This document shows positions 1 to 8,894 of a DNA stretch of 64,000 nucleotides, one piece after another. The notes under the pieces were generated by a model that was given only the letters and a program-made list of their open reading frames with translations, made no database searches and was not told where the DNA came from. Location of the stretch: contig NZ_SJPT01000001.1 in assembly GCF_007860095.1 (NCBI RefSeq), forward strand, positions 386,212 through 450,211, read 5' to 3'. This stretch comes from Novipirellula galeiformis. Lineage in GTDB: Bacteria > Planctomycetota > Planctomycetia > Pirellulales > Pirellulaceae. A program made the translations under genes and the position numbers. The number at the start of each line of letters is the position of its first letter. Positions within the stretch are counted from its first letter, which is position 1.

Positions 1-688
1 CGCCGATATACAAGCCACCGATGACGTTGACGACCGTGATCACAATCCCCGCGATCGCGTCGCCACGGACGAACTTGCTAGCACCATCCATTGCCCCGTA
101 GAAATCGGCCTGGGAACTCACCTCTTCACGGCGGCGCTGAGCTTCCTTTTCATCGATCAGCCCGGCGTTCAAATCGGCGTCAATCGCCATTTGGCGACCT
201 GGCATCCCATCCAACGCAAACCGTGCCGCAACTTCACTGATCCGGGTCGAACCCTTGGTAATCACGATGAATTGAATCAAGACGATGATCAAAAAGATAA
301 TGATCCCGACTTCGATTCGATCCCCCGCGACAAATTCGCCAAAATTCTGGATCACGCCGCCGGCAGCTTCCATCTTCAGCGTGTCCGCCCCGGTTAAAAT
401 CAGTCGCGTTGTGGCGACGTTCAATACCAAACGGGCAAGCGTGGTCGCCAGCAGCAGCGAAGGGAAAATACTGAATTCGAGGGGCGTGGAGACATAAATC
501 GTCGTCAATAGGATGATGACCCCGATGGTGATGTTGGCTGCGAGTAGCAGGTCCATCACGATTGCCGGCAGCGGCACGAGGATGACGATCAAGCAGCCGA
601 TGATCCCCACTGGCAAAACTAAATCGCGGTAACGAAGTAGAGCTGACAGCACAAGAAAATCCTTCCCATCGATAACGAAGCGACCCAT
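1..688 (-). CDS. flhA: Flagellar biosynthesis protein FlhA, N-terminal part (cut by window start)
   Basis: FlhA is the large membrane subunit of the flagellar type III export gate. The reverse strand reads from an ATG at 688 to the window edge, giving about 229 of the usual ~700 residues. Visible features are several hydrophobic segments, the stretch [15 protein letters not shown] near residue 40, the run [19 protein letters not shown], and the conserved loop [22 protein letters not shown] with DEKEAQRRR, which is diagnostic of the FlhA/SctV family. The cytoplasmic C-terminal domain lies outside the window. It sits about 20 kb from the other export genes, so the flagellar export set is split. 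Identity is certain; the start is likely, since GAAGCG upstream is only a weak ribosome site. Confidence 0.95.
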   Translation of the reverse strand, partial: MGRFVIDGKDFLVLSALLRYRDLVLPVGIIGCLIVILVPLPAIVMDLLLAANITIGVIILLTTIYVSTPLEFSIFPSLLLATTLARLVLNVATTRLILTGADTLKMEAAGGVIQNFGEFVAGDRIEVGIIIFLIIVLIQFIVITKGSTRISEVAARFALDGMPGRQMAIDADLNAGLIDEKEAQRRREEVSSQADFYGAMDGASKFVRGDAIAGIVITVVNVIGGLYIG

Positions 689-991
689 TCGCTTCTCTTG
701 AGGGAAAGTACAAAAAAAGTAGGGATCAGGTCTAGAGAAGAACAGACCACCAATCGCCCCCCTTTTTCTAGCCTTTGAGCCGCAAAGCTCAGCTCTTGGG
801 AGGGGAGGCGTCTCTCAGCTTGGCGGCTCCCTGGTGGGGGGGCTCGATGCCCGGGCCGTCGTCTAGTTTCTGACCGGTGGCATCGGAGGGCCTTCGCGAT
901 GCCTTGCGCCCGATTCGCGTTCGCTCGTCGAAGTGCGGCCCAGGGGCTCGAAGGGGCCGCTCATCGCAGCGGTGGTATTGATTACCGCTGA
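689..991. other. Intergenic region with imperfect 13-bp inverted repeat
   Basis: This gap lies upstream of flhA and of the ThuA-like gene's 3' end. Positions 777-789 (GAGCCGCAAAGCT) and 817-829 (AGCTTGGCGGCTC) are inverted copies with one mismatch, separated by about 27 bases. No T-run follows on either strand, so it is not a clear terminator. It could fold in the 5' leader of flhA. No other gene is evident. Confidence 0.4.
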
Positions 992-1750
992 TTACTTCTC
1001 AAGCGACCAGTGGATTGCGTTGAGGAGCAGTTGCGGCAGCACTTCCGCTGCGAAATCGTCGCGATAGCCCAGAGAGGTGTAGAACGACTTGCCACCGTCT
1101 GCCCGCGTGAAGGTCCATGCAATCGGTTCACTCCCCTGCCCCTCTACTTTGCCGTCCATCAAAACCACCGCGCCGTCGGCTAGCGGGGCGACTTTGTAGA
1201 GTGAGCCCCTGGAGACAAATGATTCCGTTTTAATGTCGGAGAGCAATGTTGCCGGGATCGAATTGTCGTTGCGAATGGTGACGGTGGTTATGAGCGTATC
1301 TTTATAGTGCCCGCTGTAGTTGCCGCCGAACACCTCGCGGTCCCAGGCGAGCCATTGGTCGTGACCCGGGGGCGAGGCTTCATTGCGTAAGGCAAAGGCA
1401 TGATTGGCGGTACGGATCCCAATCACCGGTTTGCCTTGGGCAACGTGGTCGCGGATTAATTTCAATTGAGATTTGGGTAGGGCGCGTCGCCGGACACTGA
1501 CCAGCAAGACATCGGCGTCACGGATCGCTTCGCTACCCACAAGCGTGTTTCTGTCTTCCTTGTCGGCAAACACCAGCGAGGTGCGGAAGGCCTTTTGGAG
1601 ATGTTGTTCGGCAAACTTGGGCAGCGTTTTCTCCGTTTCATATTCTCGTTCTGCGATCAACATCACCAGATGCGGAGGGAGCGGTTCCGCGATCGCGTGG
1701 GGAGACAAACAACAAGCAATCAGTAAGCACGCAACGGCTCGCAAGTTCAT
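992..1750 (-). CDS. Secreted ThuA-like domain protein
   Basis: The 252-residue product starts with a clear signal peptide (MNLRAVACLLIACCLSPHAIA) and continues as a class-I glutamine-amidotransferase-like fold of the ThuA type. Supporting segments are the early strand HLVMLIAEREYETEKTLPKF, the DVLLVSVRRRALPKSQLKLIRDHV motif, GKPVIGIRTANHAF, and WDREVFGGNYSGHY with the late Gly-rich TSLGYRDDF. ThuA-like proteins are very common in planctomycetes, often beside oxidoreductases or heme proteins; their substrate is usually unknown. The ATG at 1750 is chosen over a start 50 codons upstream because it places the signal peptide at the N-terminus and has AGGA about ten bases before it. No operon partner is evident. 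Confidence 0.8.
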   Translation of the reverse strand: MNLRAVACLLIACCLSPHAIAEPLPPHLVMLIAEREYETEKTLPKFAEQHLQKAFRTSLVFADKEDRNTLVGSEAIRDADVLLVSVRRRALPKSQLKLIRDHVAQGKPVIGIRTANHAFALRNEASPPGHDQWLAWDREVFGGNYSGHYKDTLITTVTIRNDNSIPATLLSDIKTESFVSRGSLYKVAPLADGAVVLMDGKVEGQGSEPIAWTFTRADGGKSFYTSLGYRDDFAAEVLPQLLLNAIHWSLEK

Positions 1751-2112
1751 GAGTTGGGATCCTAGACGGAGGGGAGTTGAAACGTCCCCAGCATAGTCGC
1801 TTTTCGCTGGCGAAGTCGCGACAGAAATAGGGCGCCGAGAGCGGCGTGGGGAAGGGAGAAGGTGCCCGTTGGCCCCCGAGCGTTGGGGCGACATTCCCAC
1901 GGGGCCCGCGTTATCGTGAAGCCTGCTGTGATTGAGGGCCCGCTTTTGCGAGAGCCCGCAGGGTGGAGCGTGCGGATGCTGCAGAGGCGGATGAGTCGCG
2001 TAAAAACGAACCGTTCGGACCTGTTAGCCGCGAAATGCCAAGGCACTTCGCGGCAGGGTCAATGGCCATTCATCCAATGGCCATTTATCGGATCGCCGGC
2101 AATCGCGGTGAG

Positions 2113-3735
2113 CTACGACAACCAACTGGGCAGTTCGCCCGCTTTCGGCAGATCGATCATTTTGATCTGCGTGATCGCTTCGATGCTTTCGACTTCTTCG
2201 AGTGCTTCGGCCGAGACTTCACCATCGATGTTCAGCACGCCAATTGCGGTTCCGCCGGGTGCGTTGCCTTCGCGGCCAACGGCCATTTGCGCGATGTTGA
2301 TTCCATGGGTTCCGAACACGGTTCCCACGCGACCGATGATGCCGGGGACGTCTTTGTGTGCGAAGACCATCAACTTGCCATCGAGGAAGGATTCCAAGCG
2401 ATATTCGTCAAGGGTGATCAAGCGTGGCATGTTTTGTCCGAGCACCGCTCCGCCCACGACAATGCTGCGACCGCTGCCGGAAACGGTCACCGTAATGCTC
2501 GAAGAGAACGCGCCCTTGTCGCGATGTTTTTCTTCGGAGAGTTCAATGCCACGTTCACGCAACAACATTTCTGAATTGACGATGTTGGCGTCATCGACGA
2601 TTCGTTCGAGCAACCCGGCGCAGAACGCGTTATTGACCACGCGAGTGTCTTTGCCGGCAATTTCGCCACGATACGAGATCGACACATGATCGATGCCGCC
2701 GCCGTGCCATTGGCATGCGAGCAGGCCAAGCCGATGAGCGACATTCAAAAAGCCGCGAAGTTCGGCGAGCGTCTTGGGGTCCAGCGCGGCGACATTAACG
2801 CTGTGGCGGATTTCGCCGGTTTCTAAGTAGTTGATTAACAAGTGAATGCCTTCGACGGCCACTTGGGTTTGGGCCTCTTCGGTGCTGGCACCGAGATGCG
2901 GCGTGCAGACTACGTTGGGCATGCCAAACAGCGGGTTGTCGGTGCAAGGTTCGTCTTCGTAGACGTCTAGGGCAACGCCGCCGAGTCGGCCGCTCTTGAG
3001 CCCTTCGACCAACGCATCGATGTTGTAAATGCCACCGCGAGCCGCGTTCACGACACGCAAGCCCGGTTTGACTTTGTCGAGCTGAGCATGGCTGATCAAT
3101 CCCGTGGTTTCGGGGGTCAGCGGGGTGTGGACGGTGAGGTAATCGATTTGCGGAAGCATCTCGTCGACTGTGGCGACGCGTTTGACCCCGATCGAGGCGG
3201 CTTGTTCGTCGGTCAGGAAGGGGTCAAAGGCGATCACGTTCATGTCAAACGCGATTGCGCGCGAGGCGACTTCGCGGCCGATTCGCCCCATCCCCACGAC
3301 GCCGAGCGTTTTGCCGGCCATTTGGGTGCCCATGTATTTTTTACGGTCCCAGCGTCCTTCGACGAGCCCTTGGTTGGCGGCCGGAATGTTGCGGCTGAGG
3401 GCCAACATCAGTGCGAACGCGTGCTCTGCCGTGCTGACGGTATTTCCCGCCGGCGTGTTCATCACGACGATGCCGCGACGGGTCGCTGCAGCTTTGTCGA
3501 TATTATCGGTCCCCACGCCCGCTCGCACCAAGGCACGCATCCGCGTGTTGCCTTCGAGCGATTCGGGAGTGATCTTCACTCCGCTACGAAGGATTGCGCC
3601 GTCAAACTCGTTCAGCGCGGTTCGTAAGTCTTCACCGGAAAGCCCCGTACGGACCTCGTACTCGACGTTCGGGTGAGCGTCGAGGAGATCGAGACCTTCT
3701 TGGGCAATGTTGTCGAGGACGAGAATACGGTGCAT
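2113..3735 (-). CDS. serA: D-3-phosphoglycerate dehydrogenase
   Basis: This enzyme oxidises 3-phosphoglycerate to 3-phosphohydroxypyruvate, the first step of serine synthesis. The 540-residue product has the long-form layout: a substrate/NAD domain with VVGMGRIGREVA as the dinucleotide motif, catalytic Arg in NAARGGIYNIDAL, Glu in DVYEDEP and His in CTPHLGASTEEAQ, then an intervening (ASB) domain and a C-terminal ACT domain (DVPGIIGRVGTVFGTHGINI) that in relatives binds serine as feedback inhibitor. The start at 3735 (MHRILVLDNIAQEG) matches family N-termini; a longer frame upstream would run into the serC end. It follows serC by 67 bases on the same strand, so the two probably form an operon covering the first two serine steps. 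Confidence 0.96.
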   Translation of the reverse strand: MHRILVLDNIAQEGLDLLDAHPNVEYEVRTGLSGEDLRTALNEFDGAILRSGVKITPESLEGNTRMRALVRAGVGTDNIDKAAATRRGIVVMNTPAGNTVSTAEHAFALMLALSRNIPAANQGLVEGRWDRKKYMGTQMAGKTLGVVGMGRIGREVASRAIAFDMNVIAFDPFLTDEQAASIGVKRVATVDEMLPQIDYLTVHTPLTPETTGLISHAQLDKVKPGLRVVNAARGGIYNIDALVEGLKSGRLGGVALDVYEDEPCTDNPLFGMPNVVCTPHLGASTEEAQTQVAVEGIHLLINYLETGEIRHSVNVAALDPKTLAELRGFLNVAHRLGLLACQWHGGGIDHVSISYRGEIAGKDTRVVNNAFCAGLLERIVDDANIVNSEMLLRERGIELSEEKHRDKGAFSSSITVTVSGSGRSIVVGGAVLGQNMPRLITLDEYRLESFLDGKLMVFAHKDVPGIIGRVGTVFGTHGINIAQMAVGREGNAPGGTAIGVLNIDGEVSAEALEEVESIEAITQIKMIDLPKAGELPSWLS

Positions 3736-3802
3736 GGCAGAAAACAGTGGTCCGAGAGGGAGTAAAGGAGTGGAGCAGCCTAAGCAGGGGGGCAACGTGA
3801 AG

Positions 3803-4915
3803 CTAGCCGTTCTTTTTGGCAAAATCGGTCATGAATTTTGCCAATGTTTGGGCACCTTCGAGCGGCATCGCATTGTAAACACTGGCTCGGATGCCGCCGA
3901 CGCTGCGGTGCCCTTTTAAGCTGGCCAGGTTGTGAGCGCTCGCTTCGCTAACAAACTTTTTCAGCAATTCGTCGCTGGGGAGGTTGAACGTGACGTTCAT
4001 TTTCGATCGGCAGCAATCAACCGCATGCCCTTGGTAGAAATCACCGTGGGCATCGACGACATCGTAAAGCAGTTGCGATTTTTCTTGGTTTAATTTTGCC
4101 ATCGCGTCGAGGCCGCCAATGTCATCGACGAGCCAGCGAGCGACTTTGCCAAGCGCGTAAATGGCGAAGGTTGGCGGGGTATTCCACTCGGAATCCGCTT
4201 CAGCGTGGTTCTTGTAATTCAAATAACCCGGTAAATCGGGTTGCCCGGCGTCGATCAAATCGCGACGCACAATCACGACGGTCACGCCAGCGGGGCCTGC
4301 GTTCTTTTGAGCACAAGCGTAAAGCATGCCGTACTTGCGGATGTCCAAGGGACGCGAGAGGAAATCGCTCGAAGCGTCACAGATCAACGGGACGCCAGCG
4401 GGGCTCTCAGGTTCTTCTTGGAACTGAACCCCTTGGATCGTTTCGTTGCTGCAGTAGTACAAATACCCGGCGTCATCGCGGACTTGGTAGTCAGCGGCCT
4501 TAGGGACATGGTTGTAATTCGACTCTTTGGCGTCGTAGATGACTTCGACATTGCCTTCCTTTTTGGCTTCGCCGACCGCCTTTTTGCCCCACGCTCCGGT
4601 GACCAAGTATTGCGCGACCTTGTCGGTACCGCGGATCAGGTTTGCGGGAATCATCGAGAATTGCAGCGTCGCACCGCCTTGCAGAAACAGCACGGCATAG
4701 TCGTCATTGATGTTCAACAGCGACCGAATGCTATTCTCGGCATCGTGCAAAATGTCGATAAATGCTTGGTCGCGATGGCTCATCTCCATCAACGAGCATC
4801 CCGCGCCCGGCAGGCAAAGCATTTCGTCTTGAAGTTGCTGGAGTACCGAAAGCGGCATCGCAGCAGGTCCAGCGGAAAAGTTGAAGACGCGCTGAGCAGT
4901 CGCGGTAGCACTCAT
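3803..4915 (-). CDS. serC: Phosphoserine aminotransferase
   Basis: SerC transaminates 3-phosphohydroxypyruvate to phosphoserine with glutamate, using PLP. The 370-residue length fits the family. It opens with VFNFSAGPAAMPLSVL, has SLMEMSHRDQAF and LFLQGGATLQFSMIP, and the PLP lysine lies in YACAQKNAGPAG at about residue 204. The C-terminal GHRSVGGIRASVYNAMP is typical. The ATG at 4915 has GGAAA at some distance. It is first of the serC-serA pair and diverges from putA. A TATGAT at 4968-4963 on this strand could be a -10 element, but I see no convincing -35 at the right spacing. Confidence 0.96.
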   Translation of the reverse strand: MSATATAQRVFNFSAGPAAMPLSVLQQLQDEMLCLPGAGCSLMEMSHRDQAFIDILHDAENSIRSLLNINDDYAVLFLQGGATLQFSMIPANLIRGTDKVAQYLVTGAWGKKAVGEAKKEGNVEVIYDAKESNYNHVPKAADYQVRDDAGYLYYCSNETIQGVQFQEEPESPAGVPLICDASSDFLSRPLDIRKYGMLYACAQKNAGPAGVTVVIVRRDLIDAGQPDLPGYLNYKNHAEADSEWNTPPTFAIYALGKVARWLVDDIGGLDAMAKLNQEKSQLLYDVVDAHGDFYQGHAVDCCRSKMNVTFNLPSDELLKKFVSEASAHNLASLKGHRSVGGIRASVYNAMPLEGAQTLAKFMTDFAKKNG

Positions 4916-5272
4916 CGTTAGCGAATTTCCATCACGTGGGTTGCTTGGCCAGACGAAAGGAAATCATAGCCAAACGCGGAATTACAAAGCGTAGCTGCGA
5001 ATTCTATGCTGAGCGGATTAAGTACGAAAGGTTGCCTGGATAGATTCGTGACAGGGCAGGATGAGCTCGGTATTTGTGAATGGAAAGTCCAAAACACGCT
5101 TAATCGCCAGAATTGTGGTTCCTTGGCCCGTAAAATGCCTATAGCAGAAGCGAATGGAGGGAAACGAAGGACGATTTCCAAATTGGGGGCATCCTGCTTC
5201 GACGTTGGAAAATTTCTTCCGACCTTCCAGGGTTGACGAGACTTAGTAGCCAACAATTTAGGAGGCGTGCCA
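4916..5272. other. Divergent intergenic region between serC and putA
   Basis: About 357 bases separate the two divergent starts. It ends with a strong ribosome-binding site for putA (AGGAGG at 5260-5265). Candidate promoter boxes are weak. A reverse-strand reading frame crosses most of the region and the first codons of putA, but its protein is rich in Ser and Pro with no recognisable motif, so I do not call it a gene. Confidence 0.4.
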
Positions 5273-8200
5273 ATGTCACGGGGTTCTTCACAAGACGTAT
5301 CGTCGGATGCAATGCGAGCAATTTCGCTCGCAGCGGAGCTATTGAGCGAGGCGAGCAAGTTACAAACGCCGCAAGAGCGGCGTCAACAAGCCGAGCTCGA
5401 TCGCATGATCGGGCACGCCGAGGACAAGGCGACACTCGTCGAAATGACCGACCAAGCCTTTCGCACCCATTCGCCCGCTCGGGTGGCGGACCAATTGACT
5501 CACCTGTTGGACGTCCAGGGGATCCCGCGGTTTTTCAGCCCCGTCGAACAAGCGATGTTGAAAGGGTTCCAGTCGTTTGGCGAGTACCTGCCCGGCGTCG
5601 CGGTGCCGTTGGTCAAAGAAAAAATGCGGCGTGAGACCGCGAATGTGATTTTGCCAGCGGAGTCGAAGCTGTTGGGCGAGCATCTTCGCAATCGCCAAAC
5701 GCATGGCATGCACATGAACGTCAACTTGCTCGGCGAGGCGATCTTGGGCGAACAGGAAGCTCGTCGGCGAGTCGATCAATGTTATGAAGCGCTGCGGATG
5801 AATGATCTGAAATGTTTGTCGGTCAAAATTTCGACGCTGTACAGCCAGATCTCTCCGATCGCCCGGCGACACTCGATCGATAAAGTCGCCGATCGGCTCG
5901 AGGCACTCTACCGAATCGCGATGAACAAGGCCGACCCGATGACGAAACAAAGCAAGTTCGTCTACTTGGATATGGAAGAGTACCGTGATCTCTATTTGAC
6001 CGCGGACATCTTGTGCAATGCACTCGATCGCGAATCGATGCTAAACGTATCAGCGGGAATCGCACTGCAAGCCTACGTGCCGGACTCCTACGACGTGATG
6101 ATGCGGTTGATCGATTGGTCGCGTCAACGCGTCGCTCAAGGGGGCCAACCGTTGACGATCCGCTTAGTCAAAGGCGCGAATCTGGAAATGGAACGCGTTG
6201 ACGCTTCGATCCAAGGTTGGCCGCAAGCTCCGTATCGATCCAAAGTGGAAACCGATGCAAATTTCAAGTCGATGCTGCGACAGTTGATCGATGGGGCTGC
6301 CGAGGGAGTCATCCGCGTTGGCGTGGCGTCACACAACTTGTTCGATGTTGCTTTGGCGCTGCTTTGGTCAGCCGATTGTAACGCGACGGAGAACATTCAA
6401 TTTGAAATGCTCGAGGGAATGGCGAACCATCAACGTCGTGCGATCTCCGAGCGTGACAATAAAATGGTGCTCTACGCACCCGCCTGTTTTCAAGACAGCT
6501 TCATCAATGCGATCGCCTATTTGATCCGGCGATTGGATGAGAACACGGGGCCGGAAAACTTCTTGCGACATACTTATCGGTTGAAGCCCGATAGCGAAGA
6601 GTTTGCGATGCTGGCCCAAGGTTTCAAGGATTCGATGGCCATCATTGACACCGTGTCTCATACGTCGCGTCGGACGCAAGATCGACGTGTGCGACCGGAA
6701 CAGCCGGCGGTGGCGGAGCACTGGACTCAATTTGTGAACGACCCCGATACCGATTGGTCGTTACCGCATAACGCAGAGTGGATCGAATCGGTATTGAACC
6801 AGTGGAAAGATCGCTGCGACACCCTTTCGACCGGCAGTGGTGAGATTCGCGAGTCGACCGATCCGTCACGCCCTGGTGTGGTGGTGTGTCGCTACTCGGT
6901 GCCAACATTGGCGGACGTCGAGGCCGCGGTGCAAACCGCCTCGGCGGTTCAGGCCGAATGGGGGCGAACGAGCGTCCAATATCGTCATGACTTGCTGCGT
7001 GCGGTAGCTCAGAAGTTGCGGATTCGACGTGGCGATTTGATCGCGACGATGGTCGCCGATGGCGGAAAAACAGTGCTCGAGGCCGACCCCGAAGTCAGCG
7101 AAGCAATCGATTTTTGCGAGTTCTATCCGCTGACGGTCGATCATTGGCATCGGCAATCCAGCGTCAAGCTCGAGCCACGTGGCACCGTGGCGGTCGTCAC
7201 GCCCTGGAATTTCCCCTTGGCGATTCCAGCCGGTGGGATTGCCGCGGCGCTGGCTGCTGGGAATTGTGTGCTGCTGAAACCTGCCTCCGAGACCGTGCTG
7301 GTCGCGTGGCATTTATGTCAAGCGTTCTGGGATGCCGGAGTTCCCAAAGACGTGTTGCAATTCGTGCCGTGCGACGGACGAACCGCCGAAGCGGGACTCG
7401 TCAAGAATCCGCAAATTGAAACCGTGATTTTGACGGGCGGCACCTCGACCGCGAAACGCATGCTTTCGGTGCGAAACGATTTGCACCTGTTGGCGGAAAC
7501 CGGTGGCAAGAACGCCACGATCGTTACCTCGATGGCCGACCGTGACTTGGCGGTAAAACATGTCGTCCAGTCTGCGTTTGGACACAGCGGCCAAAAATGC
7601 AGTGCGACGTCACTGTTGTTACTCGAAAACGACGTGTTTGAGGACAAAACGTTTCGCGAGATGTTAGCCGATGCTGTCTCGAGCATCCGTGTCGGTTCGA
7701 GTTGGGATTTGTCGACAAAGATGGGGCCGCTGATCAAACCACCGCAAGCGGAATTAAATCAGGGGCTGAAATCGCTTGAGGATGACGAGTCATGGTTGGT
7801 GATTCCCGAGCACATCGTCGACAACCCGAATTTGTATCGACCGGGAGTCAAATGGAATATTCGGCCGGGAAGTTTCACGCATCTAACCGAACTGTTCGGC
7901 CCGGTCCTTGGGGTGATGCGGTTCTCGCGGTTGGAAGAGGCGATTGAGATCGTGCGTTCGACGGGCTATGGCTTGACCAGCGGGCTGGAGAGTTTGGATG
8001 ACCGCGAGATCACGTTGTGGCGAGATTCGGTTCACGCCGGCAACCTGTACATCAATCGTCCCACGACCGGAGCGATTGTGCTGCGGCAACCGTTTGGTGG
8101 CGTCGGTTTGAGTGCCTATGGACCGGGCGTCAAAGCAGGTGGGCCGCACTACGTGCTGCCGCTCATGCAGGTCACCGATGGGAAATCAACGGTTACGCTG

Positions 8201-8851
8201 GGATCTCGCGAGACGTTCGGATCTGACGAATTGGACCGCTTGAGTTCGTTGTTGGAATGGGCCGAAGGGGAGGCGGTGGTCGATGATGTTGCCGCAACTC
8301 GGATTCAAGCGGCGGCAGCGACGCAACGAGTCGCGGTGGAAAATGAGTTTTCCAATGATCACGACACCTTCCGTCTGATCGGGCAAGACAACATTCGCCG
8401 GTACCGGCCGACGCAGGCGATGAATCTTCGTTTTGCAGCGAGTGATTCGATTTCGGATATTTGGATTGCGTTGTCGGCCGCGATTGCGGTCAAGACACAA
8501 GTGACGTTATCGATCGATCCCGAGGTGTCGGATGCGATCCAAGACTTGCTCGAGATGATTGCCGATGAATTCCCCGGCCTGGTGAATCCGATCGAGGAGT
8601 CGTCCTCCGATTTGGTGGAGCGAATTGCGGAAGGCGACGTCGGCCGGCTACGGTTGCTTGGTTCGACGAAGACGAGTGAGATCGACGAGGCGTGTGCCGA
8701 GCATTTTGTGACCGTGATTCGCGAGCCGGTGCTCGTCGAAGGGTCGGTGGAATGTTTGCGTTATCTCGACGAACAATCGATCTCGCACGACTACCACCGC
8801 TACGGCAATCCCGGTCGCCGCGCCGGAGAAAAACGAGCCGAGGTGCTTTAG
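5273..8851 (+). CDS. putA: Bifunctional proline dehydrogenase / L-glutamate gamma-semialdehyde dehydrogenase
   Basis: PutA oxidises proline to pyrroline-5-carboxylate (FAD) and then to glutamate (NAD). The product has 1192 residues. The first ~470 hold the proline dehydrogenase barrel, with LSVKISTLYSQI, FVYLDMEEYRDL and IRLVKGANLEME. The second half is an aldehyde dehydrogenase, with VTPWNFPLAIPAGG, the catalytic Glu in AETGGKNATIV (about residue 742) and the catalytic Cys in HSGQKCSATS (about 776). No ribbon-helix-helix DNA-binding domain is present, so it should not be a self-repressor like the enterobacterial protein. A ~200-residue C-terminal extension follows the dehydrogenase. The ATG at 5273 is preferred to GTG at 5267 because AGGAGG lies seven bases upstream. 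Confidence 0.96.
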   Translation: MSRGSSQDVSSDAMRAISLAAELLSEASKLQTPQERRQQAELDRMIGHAEDKATLVEMTDQAFRTHSPARVADQLTHLLDVQGIPRFFSPVEQAMLKGFQSFGEYLPGVAVPLVKEKMRRETANVILPAESKLLGEHLRNRQTHGMHMNVNLLGEAILGEQEARRRVDQCYEALRMNDLKCLSVKISTLYSQISPIARRHSIDKVADRLEALYRIAMNKADPMTKQSKFVYLDMEEYRDLYLTADILCNALDRESMLNVSAGIALQAYVPDSYDVMMRLIDWSRQRVAQGGQPLTIRLVKGANLEMERVDASIQGWPQAPYRSKVETDANFKSMLRQLIDGAAEGVIRVGVASHNLFDVALALLWSADCNATENIQFEMLEGMANHQRRAISERDNKMVLYAPACFQDSFINAIAYLIRRLDENTGPENFLRHTYRLKPDSEEFAMLAQGFKDSMAIIDTVSHTSRRTQDRRVRPEQPAVAEHWTQFVNDPDTDWSLPHNAEWIESVLNQWKDRCDTLSTGSGEIRESTDPSRPGVVVCRYSVPTLADVEAAVQTASAVQAEWGRTSVQYRHDLLRAVAQKLRIRRGDLIATMVADGGKTVLEADPEVSEAIDFCEFYPLTVDHWHRQSSVKLEPRGTVAVVTPWNFPLAIPAGGIAAALAAGNCVLLKPASETVLVAWHLCQAFWDAGVPKDVLQFVPCDGRTAEAGLVKNPQIETVILTGGTSTAKRMLSVRNDLHLLAETGGKNATIVTSMADRDLAVKHVVQSAFGHSGQKCSATSLLLLENDVFEDKTFREMLADAVSSIRVGSSWDLSTKMGPLIKPPQAELNQGLKSLEDDESWLVIPEHIVDNPNLYRPGVKWNIRPGSFTHLTELFGPVLGVMRFSRLEEAIEIVRSTGYGLTSGLESLDDREITLWRDSVHAGNLYINRPTTGAIVLRQPFGGVGLSAYGPGVKAGGPHYVLPLMQVTDGKSTVTLGSRETFGSDELDRLSSLLEWAEGEAVVDDVAATRIQAAAATQRVAVENEFSNDHDTFRLIGQDNIRRYRPTQAMNLRFAASDSISDIWIALSAAIAVKTQVTLSIDPEVSDAIQDLLEMIADEFPGLVNPIEESSSDLVERIAEGDVGRLRLLGSTKTSEIDEACAEHFVTVIREPVLVEGSVECLRYLDEQSISHDYHRYGNPGRRAGEKRAEVL

Positions 8852-8862
8852 GCGGCCTCCTT

Positions 8863-8881
8863 TTTCAATTGACAATTGAAA
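8863..8881. terminator. AT-rich hairpin between convergent putA and P450 genes
   Basis: TTTCAATT and AATTGAAA form an 8-bp perfect stem around GAC, eleven bases after the putA stop. An AT-rich tract (TTTATAAATTG) follows on the plus strand. The stem is weak in GC, so termination is only plausible. Confidence 0.4.
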
Positions 8882-8894
8882 TTTATAAATTGTT

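Noticed and set aside
4918-5358. 146-codon minus-strand frame directly upstream of serC
   Set aside because: It overlaps the start of putA and the divergent promoter region, its product has no recognisable motif, and no ribosome site precedes it.
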